A DNA stretch of 64,000 nt, from assembly GCF_000243735.2 (NCBI RefSeq), contig NZ_AHMP02000003.1, forward strand, positions 3,743,501 through 3,807,500, in the 5' to 3' direction. The DNA comes from Leptospira kmetyi serovar Malaysia str. Bejo-Iso9 (GTDB taxonomy: Bacteria > Spirochaetota > Leptospiria > Leptospirales > Leptospiraceae). Made by a program: the position numbers and the translations under genes. This document shows, one piece after another, positions 34,923 through 51,076 of this stretch (its first letter is position 1; each line of letters starts with the position of its first letter). The notes below the pieces were generated by a model, which was given only the letters and a program-made list of their open reading frames with translations, did no database searches and was not told the origin of the DNA.

Positions 34923-35675
34923 ATGAAATATTTCGTTTTGATTCCGCGTCTTTTGTTCGTGATCGGATTTTTAGTTTCCGTTTTTCATTCTTCCCTGAAC
35001 GCGGAACCGAACGATTCCGAGTTGTCCTTGATCGCGGATTCGCAAAAGGAACTCCGCAATCGGAAACGTTTTTACTTGGGAGGTTTCGGAATCAACGAAC
35101 TCTCTTGGTTTCAAACGGGATACAACATCAACGAAAAATTCTCCGTTTCCTTTCTCGCACATCAAAGACATAGGGCCGATCATTTCGATTTGGATCGAAC
35201 CGGCTATCAGCCCGGCGCGGTCGCATTCTCCTTGCAAAATAAGGAATATACTCAGAACCAATATACGATCGCCCTCGAATGGTTTCCGTTTTCGATTCCT
35301 TATTATCTAAGCCTCGGAGTCGGTCAGGAATTTTATTTCCAACGAGATCGTAAGAACGAGTTCTGGGTCTATTCGGACGGAAGCGCGGACGGTAAGAGTT
35401 GGTCTTATTCGATTTCCAACAAACGCGCGTTTGTTTCTCCGGGAGCGGGGATACGTTATGTGTTCTCTTCCGGAATTTTTTTAAACGGAGGCTTTAACGT
35501 GCTTCTGTTTACGAACAGTTCCGCTCACGTTCAAAGGGAGAGTGTTCTTTTTTACAATCAAAAACCGGACCCGGCGATCTTGGAAAGAATTTGGAAAGAC
35601 GGTAAGGATCAGGAACTCGATCGTGCAAAGGGAATCGGAGTCCAGTTGTTTTTATCGGCGGGTATCTCGATTTGA
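34923..35675 (+). CDS. Exported protein, probable outer-membrane barrel
   Basis: 250 residues with a Sec signal (cut near LNA/EP). The mature chain shows alternating aromatic strands (WFQTGYNINEKFSVSFLAHQR; YTQNQYTIALEWFPFSIPYYLSLGVGQEFYF; AGIRYVFSSGIFLNGGFNVLLF) and ends LFLSAGISI, typical of an 8- to 10-strand barrel. No named family. It converges with kdpE at 35752 across an AT-rich gap. Confidence 0.65.
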   Translation: MKYFVLIPRLLFVIGFLVSVFHSSLNAEPNDSELSLIADSQKELRNRKRFYLGGFGINELSWFQTGYNINEKFSVSFLAHQRHRADHFDLDRTGYQPGAVAFSLQNKEYTQNQYTIALEWFPFSIPYYLSLGVGQEFYFQRDRKNEFWVYSDGSADGKSWSYSISNKRAFVSPGAGIRYVFSSGIFLNGGFNVLLFTNSSAHVQRESVLFYNQKPDPAILERIWKDGKDQELDRAKGIGVQLFLSAGISI

Positions 35676-35751
35676 TAAACGAAGTCGTTCGGATTCTGCG
35701 GGCGACTATTTATTATAAATAGAAAATATTCTAAATATTAGATCTATTATC

Positions 35752-36435
35752 TTAGATATTAACCGAAAGTCTATAGCCGACTCCGGGTTCCGTCAACAAC
35801 AAGGACGGATTGGACGGATCGGATTCTATCTTTTTTCTCAAACTCGCGACGTGAACCCTAAGAGGTCCCGATTCGTTTCTGGCAAGCGGTCCCCAAACGT
35901 GACGTATGATCTGTTCCTGCGTCAGAACCTTTCCCGCGTGTTGAATCAATAAGGATAAAAAAGAATATTCGATCGGAGTCAAATGTACGGTTTCACCCGA
36001 TACTTGAACGTTTCTACTCGATAAGTCCACGTATAAATTTCCGGAGACGAAGATCGGCGAACCGGCTTCCTGGGATTTGTTTCTCAGAGCGACTCGGATT
36101 CTCGCGAGCAACTCTCCCATACTAAACGGTTTTATAATATAGTCGTCGGCTCCTCCGTCCAACAGGGAAATTTTTTCCGCATCGGAGGATAACACCGATA
36201 AGACGATCACGGGAGTTTCGCTCCAGGTTCGGATTTCGCGTAACGCTTCGATTCCGTTTCCGTCCGGAAATTGCAAATCCAAGAGAATCACGTCCGGAGA
36301 TTCGTTTGCGGCTTTGAGAACGGTTTCGCGAATCGTTCCGGATTCGATCACGTCGTAATGCGAGGCGCTCAAACTGATTCGAATCATCTTACGGATTCGA
36401 TCATCGTCGTCCGCGACCAAAATTTTCGGATTCAT
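35752..36435 (-). CDS. kdpE: KdpE response regulator
   Basis: 227 residues, OmpR/PhoB type. Receiver with acidic pocket VADDDDR and phospho-acceptor Asp53 (LLDLQFPDGNG), Thr/Ser VLSVLS and Lys in YIIKPFSMGELLARI. The C-terminal winged helix has LTPIEYSFLSLLIQHAGKVLTQEQIIRHVWG, the KdpE signature. It activates kdpFABC when phosphorylated by KdpD under K+ limitation. It is last in the operon, 4 bases after kdpD. Confidence 0.95.
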   Translation of the reverse strand: MNPKILVADDDDRIRKMIRISLSASHYDVIESGTIRETVLKAANESPDVILLDLQFPDGNGIEALREIRTWSETPVIVLSVLSSDAEKISLLDGGADDYIIKPFSMGELLARIRVALRNKSQEAGSPIFVSGNLYVDLSSRNVQVSGETVHLTPIEYSFLSLLIQHAGKVLTQEQIIRHVWGPLARNESGPLRVHVASLRKKIESDPSNPSLLLTEPGVGYRLSVNI

Positions 36436-36439
36436 CGGA

Positions 36440-39063
<2,624 letters not shown>

Positions 39064-39067
<4 letters not shown>

Positions 39068-39648
39068 TCTTTGATGGTTCCGAATTCGCTGTCCAATTTC
39101 AAGTTCAATCGTAAAACGTTGATTCGATTCTCGCCGATATAGCCGAAGGAGGGTTTTTCGATCGATTCTTCCACGATTTTTTTAAACCGAAGAACTTGTT
39201 CGGGGGTAAGTTTTCTCGCCGCCACGACACGATCCATTTGAAAGAGAACCGCATCCAAGCTGAGATGAGGATCCAATCCCGAGCCCGAGGCGAACAACAG
39301 ATCGGGAGGAACGCTCGTTCGATTGGGATGTGCCGCAAGAAGGAATTTTTTTCTTTCCTCGACTTTATTTTTGAGAGAGGCGCTGGTTACGCTCAGGTTC
39401 GAAGCCCCCGAGGGAAGCGCGGAATAATCCGAAGCCGAAGGTCTGGACCAAATATATTCGTTTTTTGTAAACTTTTGTGCGATCCATTCCGAGCCGACGA
39501 TTTTCTCGCCGATACGGATTAGACTTCCGTTCGAACGGGAAGGGAAAAGACGTTCTGCGAATCCGGTGATTACGATCGGATAAAAAATTCCCGTAAGGAA
39601 CGTAAGAACGAGTAAGGTTCTGATTGCGATCGATGCATTTTTTAACAT
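39064..39648 (-). CDS. kdpC: K+-transporting ATPase subunit C
   Basis: 194 residues with one N-terminal membrane helix ([29 protein letters not shown]). The family's [45 protein letters not shown] and [19 protein letters not shown] are present. KdpC stabilises the KdpFABC complex. AAGGAGAAT precedes the ATG. Confidence 0.95.
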
Positions 39649-39658
39649 TAGATTCTCC

Positions 39659-41740
<2,082 letters not shown>

Positions 41741-41750
41741 CCGATTCTCC

Positions 41751-43424
41751 TTAAAACGTTTTGCCTTGTAACATTAGAAAATGCTCAAGTATCGGTCCGA
41801 TGGTCAGAACGGGAAAAAACGTCAGCGCGCCGACGATTACGATCACCGAAAGAAGAAGGACGTAGAACGTTCCGCCTTCCACGGAAAACGCTCCTTCGGA
41901 CGAAACCTCGGATCTTTTTTTATCTGCCGAGCTCCCCGCGATTGCGAGCACGGGAAGAATCACTCCGAATCTTCCGAGAATCATCGCCAATCCTATTAGA
42001 ATATTATAATACGGTGTGTTTACGTTCAACCCCGCAAAGGCGCTTCCGTTGTTTCCCGCGCCGGAGGAAAACGCGTATAGAATTTCCGAAAGACCGTGCG
42101 GTCCCCGGTTTGAAAGAGAAGAGGTTCCTTCCGGCAAACTCACGGAGATCGCGGTAAAAAGAAGAATGACCGTGGACGGCAAAAGAATTCCGAGGATCGA
42201 CATTTGAATCTCTCTTTTCTCGATTTTTTTGCCGAGGTATTCGGGGCTTCGACCCACCATGATTCCGCTTAAAAAGACGGTAAGAAGAACGAACAGAATC
42301 ATTCCGTACATCCCCGCGCCGACTCCTCCGAAGATAACTTCTCCTAATTGTATATTCAAAATTTCTACTAAACCTCCGATCGGAGAAAAACTGTCGTGCA
42401 TCGCGTTGACCGATCCGTTAGACGCCACCGTGGTCGCCGCGCCCCAGATCGAACTGTTTAAGATTCCGAAACGCACTTCCTTTCCTTCCCAAAAACCGAA
42501 CGAGTTTGAGATCGGATTGAAAGAGGATTCGGAAAACCAAATCGCGAGAAGCCCGAAAGAAAAGATCGAAAACATAACGCAGAAGATCACCCATGCGTGT
42601 TTGAGATTTCCCACGATTCTTCCGTATAAAAAAACGCAGGCTCCGGGCAAGAGTAGAATGGAGATCATCTGCAAGAAGTTGGAGATTGGAGTCGGGTTTT
42701 CGAAAGGATGCGCGCTGTTGACTCCGAAAAATCCTCCTCCGTTTGTTCCGAGTTGTTTGATCGCGATCTGCGAGGCCGCCGGTCCCAGGGGAAGAATTTG
42801 AACGTTTCCTTCCAAGGTCGTCGTCGTGATCGAATCCGAAAACGTTTGAACGACTCCCGTCCCCGCAAGCAACAACGCGAGAATAAAAGATAAAGGAAAT
42901 AGAATATAAAGAATTCCGCGAATCAGATCCTTCCAAAAGTTTCCGAGTTCTCCGTTCGAGTTGGCGCGGAATCCTCTTGCAAGAACGAGCAAAACACAAA
43001 GACCCGTTGCCGCGCTGACAAAATTCTGAGTCGTCAAACCCACGCTTTGGGAAAAATAGCTAAGAGAAACTTCTCCGCTGTATGCCTGCCAATTCGTATT
43101 GGTCGTAAAGCTGGCCGCGGTATTCAAGGCGAGATAAGGATCGAGTCCCGGAAAGTTCCCCGAATTCAACGGAAGAATATTCTGAAAAAATAATATACTA
43201 AAAAGAAGAATAAAGCCGAAAAGATTGAATAAGATTAGGGAAATCGTATATTCTTTCCAGTTCATGTTTTTGTTCGGATCGACGCCGCAGATTCCGTAAA
43301 GAATCGATTCGAATCGAAGCGTCGTGGACGAGGTGAAAACCCAATACAAATACGTCCCCAACAAGGGAGAAAGCAGGACGATCGTAAAAAGAAAGATCGA
43401 AAGTTGAATCCATTCCGTGGCCAT
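41751..43424 (-). CDS. kdpA: K+-transporting ATPase subunit A
   Basis: 557 residues, ten predicted membrane helices. The four selectivity-filter-like repeats of KdpA are recognisable: [57 protein letters not shown] and [22 protein letters not shown]. It is the K+ channel-like subunit. AAGGAAAT precedes the ATG, 9 bases after kdpF. Confidence 0.97.
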   Translation of the reverse strand: MATEWIQLSIFLFTIVLLSPLLGTYLYWVFTSSTTLRFESILYGICGVDPNKNMNWKEYTISLILFNLFGFILLFSILFFQNILPLNSGNFPGLDPYLALNTAASFTTNTNWQAYSGEVSLSYFSQSVGLTTQNFVSAATGLCVLLVLARGFRANSNGELGNFWKDLIRGILYILFPLSFILALLLAGTGVVQTFSDSITTTTLEGNVQILPLGPAASQIAIKQLGTNGGGFFGVNSAHPFENPTPISNFLQMISILLLPGACVFLYGRIVGNLKHAWVIFCVMFSIFSFGLLAIWFSESSFNPISNSFGFWEGKEVRFGILNSSIWGAATTVASNGSVNAMHDSFSPIGGLVEILNIQLGEVIFGGVGAGMYGMILFVLLTVFLSGIMVGRSPEYLGKKIEKREIQMSILGILLPSTVILLFTAISVSLPEGTSSLSNRGPHGLSEILYAFSSGAGNNGSAFAGLNVNTPYYNILIGLAMILGRFGVILPVLAIAGSSADKKRSEVSSEGAFSVEGGTFYVLLLSVIVIVGALTFFPVLTIGPILEHFLMLQGKTF

Positions 43425-43433
43425 ACTATTTCC

Positions 43434-43523
43434 TTAGAACCGTTCCGGTTTGAAGATGGAATACGCAAGATAAACGAGACACAAACCGCTCAAAGAAAGG
43501 GCGGCCATAGTTTCTAAATTCAT
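43434..43523 (-). CDS. kdpF: Small K+-transporting ATPase subunit F
   Basis: 29 residues, ATG 43523 to TAA 43434-43436, immediately before kdpA. It starts MNLETMAAL and consists of one hydrophobic helix (ALSLSGLCLVYLAYSIF), ending KPERF. The size, single helix and position match KdpF, which stabilises the Kdp complex in the membrane. It is easily missed because of its size. Confidence 0.88.
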   Translation of the reverse strand: MNLETMAALSLSGLCLVYLAYSIFKPERF

Positions 43524-43544
43524 AATATTTTGATTCCCGAATCC

Positions 43545-43564
43545 GACGCGTATGCGTCTTTTTT
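43545..43564 (+). terminator. Short hairpin with T6 tail on the plus strand, in the kdp leader
   Basis: GACGC-GTAT-GCGTC followed by six T residues on the plus strand. The kdp genes read the other way, so this is either an isolated plus-strand terminator or, in the kdpF leader RNA, a hairpin preceded by A6 that could influence translation. Stem is only five base pairs. Confidence 0.3.
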
Positions 43565-43573
43565 GATACTCAA

Positions 43574-43602
43574 AGTAAACCACGGATTGCGGATCGAGTC
43601 AA
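43574..43602 (-). promoter_or_regulatory. Putative kdp promoter
   Basis: On the minus strand TTGACT (43602-43597) and TTTACT (43579-43574) are exactly 17 bases apart, giving a leader of about 45 bases before kdpF. Upstream at 43631-43650 is a repeated AAGTTAAG / AAGTTGTTAAG sequence which could be the KdpE site (inference). Confidence 0.5.
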
Positions 43603-43654
43603 GATCGCGTCGGTTAAACAAGACCGAAACGAAGTTAAGAAGTTGTTAAGTCGA

Positions 43655-46600
43655 TTAGAGGATTTCTACGGAAAGAAAGGTGATGTCGTCTTGCGCTTGT
43701 TGACCGGAAAGAAAGGATTGAACGTCCGCAAAAACAGATTTGACCATCTCGGGTACGGGTTTGGAGGATTCCTTGAGTAAGGATTCCAAAAGTCTGTCTT
43801 CGCCGAATTCTTCCTCGAAGGAATTGAATTCCTCAACGATTCCGTCCGAAAAGAAAAACAACTTATCCCCTTTTGCGATTTCCAAAAACTGAGAATGATA
43901 TTTCACTTTTTCCGAAATTCCGATGATCGGTCCGCTTTTGGACAATCTTGTGATCGTGGTTCCGGAAAGAAAAAATTGATCCGGATGTCCCGCGGCCGAG
44001 TAGGAAAGGGTTCCTTCTTCGGTGTCCACGTCCGCGATGAGGCAGCTAAAGAAGGATTTGATCGCGCTGTATTTCGCGATGATCTCTTTGTTCAGTTCGG
44101 CGATCACTTCTCCCGGAGGAAGATCGAGATACTTTAAACTTTCGTATTCAGATTTGATCAACATGGTGACTAACGCGGCTTGGACCCCGTGACCGGTCGC
44201 GTCCGCCAAAAAGATTCTTACCTTGCCGGGGGAAATCTCCGCGTAATCGTAGATGTCGCCTCCGACCTCGTTCATCGGAATATATTTCGTGAGAACATAA
44301 ATGCCGCCTAACGTGGCTTCCGGCTTGGGGAGAATTCTATCCTGAATCTTCTGTGCGTAGAGTAGGTCTCTTTGAATCAGGTTGATCGTGTTGTTGAGTT
44401 CGGAGGTTCTTTCCACGACCTTCTCTTCGAGTTCCGCGTACAGGTTCGCGTTTTCGATCGAGATTGCGGCTTGTCCCGCGATCAGTTCCAGGGTTTGAAT
44501 CCTGTTTTCGGTGAACACTCCCTTGACCAATTGGTTTTCGAGATAAAGAACTCCCTTCAATCCTCCCGCGTGGACCAGAGGAATACAAATCACGGACTGA
44601 GGTCTTTTTTCCTTGATGTATTGATCCGTAAAATCCTTGATCGAGGAAGAATCGAAACCGCTCGTCGAGATCATCTTGCCCGTTCTAAAAACGTAGTTCA
44701 GATAAGAAACCGGATATTGCGTTTCGTCAAGCTCGGGAAGATTTTCGACGACGATCCCCGTGTCTCCGCTTTGACCCGCGAGAAAGACCATTAGATTTTT
44801 ATTATGTAAATGGAAATAGATCGCGCGGGTCGCTCCCGCAGTTTCCATCGCGATCTGGATCAGCTTCTTCAAAAGATTGTCCAGAACGATCTCGCCGGAA
44901 AGAAGATTATACGTTTTTAATATGATTTCCTGATCGAGATCTGGAGTTTGGTTTTGGAGTTTTCTGCCCATCGCTTCGGGAGAAAGGGAAAGATTGAGTC
45001 GATTGGAAAAACGATTCTCCAGTTCGGCTACTTTTACGGAAGCCCCCCATCTCGAATAAAAATCGATCGAGTTTTGGATGTAATGATTTCCAAGGGAGAA
45101 GTTTCCGATTTTATAATGAAACTTCGCTGCGATTTCGCAGGACAAGGCTTGAAAAGCGACGAATCCGGATTCTTGAAACAGTTTGATCGCCTTTTCGTAA
45201 CCGGCGATCGTTTCGGAGATTTTTCCTTTGACTCGTTCCTTTTCCGCAAGGAGAAGTTCCAAAAGTCCCATGAAGTTTTCGGGACAATCCTTGCTCCATT
45301 TTTCGAAATGGGAAAGAACCAACTTTAGTTTTTTTGAATATACGATTCTTTCCGAAAAGGAAAATTCGTGGAAGTTGGAAAGAATGGAAAGTCCGTAATA
45401 AAACCAAAATTCGGCGAACGGAATCAAACCGAACGCGTTCTGAATCAGCTTCTCGCCTTTTTTACCCGCTTCCAAAGCCTTTAGGAATTGTCCCGAGAAG
45501 TAATAGAGTTTGGTTAAGTCGTGATAATAATAAGAAAGCGCGGTGTAATTCTTATCTTCCAAAATTCTTTTTTCGAACTCTTCGGATTGAAATTCGGAAT
45601 CGTTCAACGAATCGGAAGAGGAGGTTTTCCCCGCGAGAGCTTTGATGAATTGATGAGAACTTTTTGCGATCGTAAACGCGAAGTCGTCCCTCGTCGCCGT
45701 AAAGTATCGGCTCGCGTTGTCGACGTCGGTTAATAATTCGTCGATCGGATACGAAGCGAAGATTTTTTTCTGCATCTTGGCTTGTATGCTGAATCCCGCG
45801 TAAAAAATATCCCCGTTCTGCAACGCTCCGTTGTGAACGTCGTCCAACAATCCTATGTCGAGGGTGATCAATCGTTTCCAATGACAGAGATACGCGGCGT
45901 AGACGTATTGAATCTTCCACTTAACGAGATCGAAGGGGATCTTTTCGTTGAGATCCATCGCCAATTTCGAATAACGAACCGCTTGATCCAAATCTTTGAG
46001 GGCTTGGTTTACGATCATTCCGTAACCGCTATAAGCGATCGGACTGCTTCTGGAAACTCCCTTGGTCAAAGATGTATTAAACATCTTTAATACGATCAGC
46101 GCGAAAAGATTCTGATTGTATGTGAACGCAGAAGGTCCGAGATCCGCAAAAAGATCGATCAAGGCCTGGTATTCCGGTTCTCCATTCTCCTTGATATGAA
46201 CGAGTTCCGGGTCCGATTTTCCTTTGGATAAAATCAAAGAAAGAAAAAGTTCCTTAAAAAGAACGGCGGTGACGCGAAGCGGAGAGGACGGAATCCGGAT
46301 CTTAAAGCGTTTCATCGCGCGTAATCCGGCCAACACCGCGCTTTCCACCTTGTTCATCTTGGAATAAAGACGAACCTGGATCGCGTCGGCGCGTATGTAT
46401 TGCAGATCTGGAAGATTCAAATTTTCTAATGATTCCAAAAGTTGCATCGTTCTTTCGTAATTGTTCAGAAGATATTCGGTTTCCGCCGTTTCCAAAATCA
46501 CGTTCGAATACAACTCGAGGTCTTTGACGAGCGCTTCCTGATCGAGGGAATTTAATGCGAAGTTGAGATATTGAAGAGAACTTTCGTAAGAACCCGAACT

Positions 46601-48865
46601 TTTCGCCTGAAGGCCGGCCTTGTAGTTGAGCATGGTGAGATTCTTGCGAAGCGCGTCCTCTTCGATAGAATCCAACGCCTGGTTGAGGTGATTCGTGATC
46701 TGAAACAAAACCCGGTTTTTCGGATGAGGACCGTGTAACGTCAACAATACGATCCCGACTTTTTTATGAAAGTCCTTGCGTTTCCATTCTTCCAAAAGAC
46801 TGTAAGCCGCTTGTTGAACCCGGTCGTGCGAAAATCCGAAGGCCTGTTCCGAAGAAACGCTTTCTTCGAAAAGGGAATGATCCTGATTGTGCGACGGGGT
46901 CAAAAGACCTTCTCGAACGGCCTCCCAGAGAATCTGATTGAGTTTTGCAGTATCAAAAAAACGTAATTTAGAAATGAATCCCGAAGTGAATCTTTCTCCG
47001 AGGCAGGAACAAACGCCTAAGAGTTCCTGAACGCCGGGGGAAAGTTCTCGGATTCTCTGACACAAAAGATCGATCACGTTATCCGCAACCGGAAGCTGTG
47101 AAACTTTTTCAAGATCCCATTTCCAGAGTTTGAATTCGAATTCGTAGGAGATCGAGTTCGTTTTTTCGGAAGCGCGCAGAAGTTGAACCACGGCAAAAGG
47201 GTTGCCCAACGTTTTTTTATGGAGAATGGATGCGACCGAATGAATCTCTTCCTGAGGTCCGGGGGCCAAGTCCTGAAGCATTCTATAAATACTTTCCTCG
47301 TCGAGAGGATCGATCGTGATCTGACTTCTCGGAACCTTGTTGCTTTCGATAGATTCCAAAACCCTGGAGAACGGACTCGAAGGTTCGATCGCCTCGGGTC
47401 GAAAGGAAAGAATACATAAGAAATTCTTAATTTTCGAATATATCAAAAACGTTTCGATCAGTTTTAAACTCGCCGGATCGGCCCATTGCAAATCGTCCAT
47501 ATAAAGAACGAGAGGACGGCTGAGTTCCGAGATCGCGCGGATAAAGTTGCGCAGAGTGAAGTAAAAACGGTTTCGATTTTCGTCGGGCGGAAGTTCCGCG
47601 AGTTCGGGTTGAGGACCGATGATGAATTCCAACTCGGGAATCTGATTCAAAAGAATTCTTCCGTTGGCTCCCGTGTATTGCAGAATCAGTCTTTTGAATT
47701 CTCGGATGTCCTTTTCCTGTTTGGAAAGAAAGATGGAAACCAAATCCCGAAGAGAATGAATCAGTCCTCCGAACGGAACCGAGGTTTCATATTGGTCGAA
47801 CTTTCCCTGAACTACGATTCCGCCCCTTTCCGAAATGCTCTTTAAGAAGGATTTGGCGAGCGCGGATTTTCCGGAGCCCGAATCGCCCGTGATAAAAACC
47901 AAACCGGTTTCTCCGCGGAAAACCTTATCCAAAGAGGATTCGAGCACCGCTTTTTCCCTGTCTCTTCCGTAGAGCGCGGAAGGATCGAACGTAAGTTCGG
48001 GAATATCCCTCGAACCGGGAACGAACGCGGAATTCTTTTCTCCGTTTTGAAAATCCCGAAGACAAAGTTCCAAGTCGTATATCAAACCGTTAATGGACGC
48101 ATAACGTTGTTCCGGATCTTTTTCGAGTAACTTCGATATTACGAGCGAAATGGAAACCGGCAATTCTTCCCGAACGGTATGAACCGGGGCCGGTCTTCTC
48201 GCGAGATGCGCGTGTAAAATTTCGTTTCTATCCTTGGAGACGAAGGGAAGAGTTCCGGTAATCATCTGATAAAAGATGATCCCTAAGGAATAAAAGTCCG
48301 TACGAAGATCCAAAACTCTGGAAAGTCTTCCGGTCAACTCGGGCGGAATGTAGGAAAGAATTTCGGCGGAAAGATCCGGGGTAATGGAGGGTGACGTGTC
48401 CTTGCCCGAAAAAGTGGCGGATGAGAAATCCGTAATTCTTGCGACTCCGGTGTCCGGTTGAATCCAAATGTTTCCGGGACGAAGCGCTTGGTGAAGAATT
48501 CTCTTTTCGTGAATTTCCTTGAGAGCGAGAGATATACTCATGGCAATCTCAAAAAATTTCTCAACAGAATTAACACCATTTGGAAACATTCTCGCGAGAG
48601 GAACGGAACCGCAGTCCTCGATGACGAGAACGGGCATGTCCTCGTGTCGAATTAATTCCAAGGAATTCTGAATTCGAGGTCCTTTAGCAAAACTAGAAAT
48701 TCTAAAGTCGTGATGAATCTTCTGGATATCTTTGCGAGAAGGGTTTTTTTGACGAAGAAGTTTGAGAAGAACGTGCTTCCCCGATCTTTGATCCAGAGAT
48801 CTATATATCAGAAACTGATGATCTATGGAGAAGGATTCAAACGTTTCAAAGCCGGGGAGTTCCAT
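43655..48865 (-). CDS. Pseudokinase / AAA-type ATPase / GAF / SpoIIE phosphatase giant protein
   Basis: 1736 residues. In order: a protein-kinase-like domain (~15-265), an ORC/AAA-type ATPase (~295-560; Walker A GDSGSGKSALAKS, Walker B-like LVLYMDDLQWAD), a long helical repeat region (~600-1260), a GAF domain (~1320-1470), a coiled coil, and a SpoIIE/PP2C phosphatase (~1520-1736; VGGDIYDY, LADATGHGVQAALV, FFSDGIVEEF and DDITFLSVEIL). It matches the architecture known as trifunctional Ser/Thr kinase/ATP-binding protein/SpoIIE phosphatase. However the kinase HRDLKPxN loop reads HQALRPGN, DFG reads DFS and no glycine-rich loop is visible, so kinase activity is doubtful. The phosphatase residues are intact. 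kdpF starts 131 bases downstream with no strong terminator between. Confidence 0.9.
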   Translation of the reverse strand: MELPGFETFESFSIDHQFLIYRSLDQRSGKHVLLKLLRQKNPSRKDIQKIHHDFRISSFAKGPRIQNSLELIRHEDMPVLVIEDCGSVPLARMFPNGVNSVEKFFEIAMSISLALKEIHEKRILHQALRPGNIWIQPDTGVARITDFSSATFSGKDTSPSITPDLSAEILSYIPPELTGRLSRVLDLRTDFYSLGIIFYQMITGTLPFVSKDRNEILHAHLARRPAPVHTVREELPVSISLVISKLLEKDPEQRYASINGLIYDLELCLRDFQNGEKNSAFVPGSRDIPELTFDPSALYGRDREKAVLESSLDKVFRGETGLVFITGDSGSGKSALAKSFLKSISERGGIVVQGKFDQYETSVPFGGLIHSLRDLVSIFLSKQEKDIREFKRLILQYTGANGRILLNQIPELEFIIGPQPELAELPPDENRNRFYFTLRNFIRAISELSRPLVLYMDDLQWADPASLKLIETFLIYSKIKNFLCILSFRPEAIEPSSPFSRVLESIESNKVPRSQITIDPLDEESIYRMLQDLAPGPQEEIHSVASILHKKTLGNPFAVVQLLRASEKTNSISYEFEFKLWKWDLEKVSQLPVADNVIDLLCQRIRELSPGVQELLGVCSCLGERFTSGFISKLRFFDTAKLNQILWEAVREGLLTPSHNQDHSLFEESVSSEQAFGFSHDRVQQAAYSLLEEWKRKDFHKKVGIVLLTLHGPHPKNRVLFQITNHLNQALDSIEEDALRKNLTMLNYKAGLQAKSSGSYESSLQYLNFALNSLDQEALVKDLELYSNVILETAETEYLLNNYERTMQLLESLENLNLPDLQYIRADAIQVRLYSKMNKVESAVLAGLRAMKRFKIRIPSSPLRVTAVLFKELFLSLILSKGKSDPELVHIKENGEPEYQALIDLFADLGPSAFTYNQNLFALIVLKMFNTSLTKGVSRSSPIAYSGYGMIVNQALKDLDQAVRYSKLAMDLNEKIPFDLVKWKIQYVYAAYLCHWKRLITLDIGLLDDVHNGALQNGDIFYAGFSIQAKMQKKIFASYPIDELLTDVDNASRYFTATRDDFAFTIAKSSHQFIKALAGKTSSSDSLNDSEFQSEEFEKRILEDKNYTALSYYYHDLTKLYYFSGQFLKALEAGKKGEKLIQNAFGLIPFAEFWFYYGLSILSNFHEFSFSERIVYSKKLKLVLSHFEKWSKDCPENFMGLLELLLAEKERVKGKISETIAGYEKAIKLFQESGFVAFQALSCEIAAKFHYKIGNFSLGNHYIQNSIDFYSRWGASVKVAELENRFSNRLNLSLSPEAMGRKLQNQTPDLDQEIILKTYNLLSGEIVLDNLLKKLIQIAMETAGATRAIYFHLHNKNLMVFLAGQSGDTGIVVENLPELDETQYPVSYLNYVFRTGKMISTSGFDSSSIKDFTDQYIKEKRPQSVICIPLVHAGGLKGVLYLENQLVKGVFTENRIQTLELIAGQAAISIENANLYAELEEKVVERTSELNNTINLIQRDLLYAQKIQDRILPKPEATLGGIYVLTKYIPMNEVGGDIYDYAEISPGKVRIFLADATGHGVQAALVTMLIKSEYESLKYLDLPPGEVIAELNKEIIAKYSAIKSFFSCLIADVDTEEGTLSYSAAGHPDQFFLSGTTITRLSKSGPIIGISEKVKYHSQFLEIAKGDKLFFFSDGIVEEFNSFEEEFGEDRLLESLLKESSKPVPEMVKSVFADVQSFLSGQQAQDDITFLSVEIL

Positions 48866-48930
48866 CCTGGAAGAACTGTGATATTCTCCCTAGGATTAAA
48901 ATCAAAAAGAAAAAAATCCCTTTCGGAAAT

Positions 48931-51009
<2,079 letters not shown>

Positions 51010-51076
51010 AAAAATCCCGCCTAACTCTCTTAAAAACGCGCAGAACGCATTCCTTTGTTCTTATATTCTAAAACTA

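Noticed and set aside
35676..35751. AT-rich inverted repeats between the barrel gene and kdpE as a bidirectional terminator
   Set aside because: Stems consist almost only of A-T pairs and the pairing is ambiguous; termination is possible, but I cannot support a defined structure.
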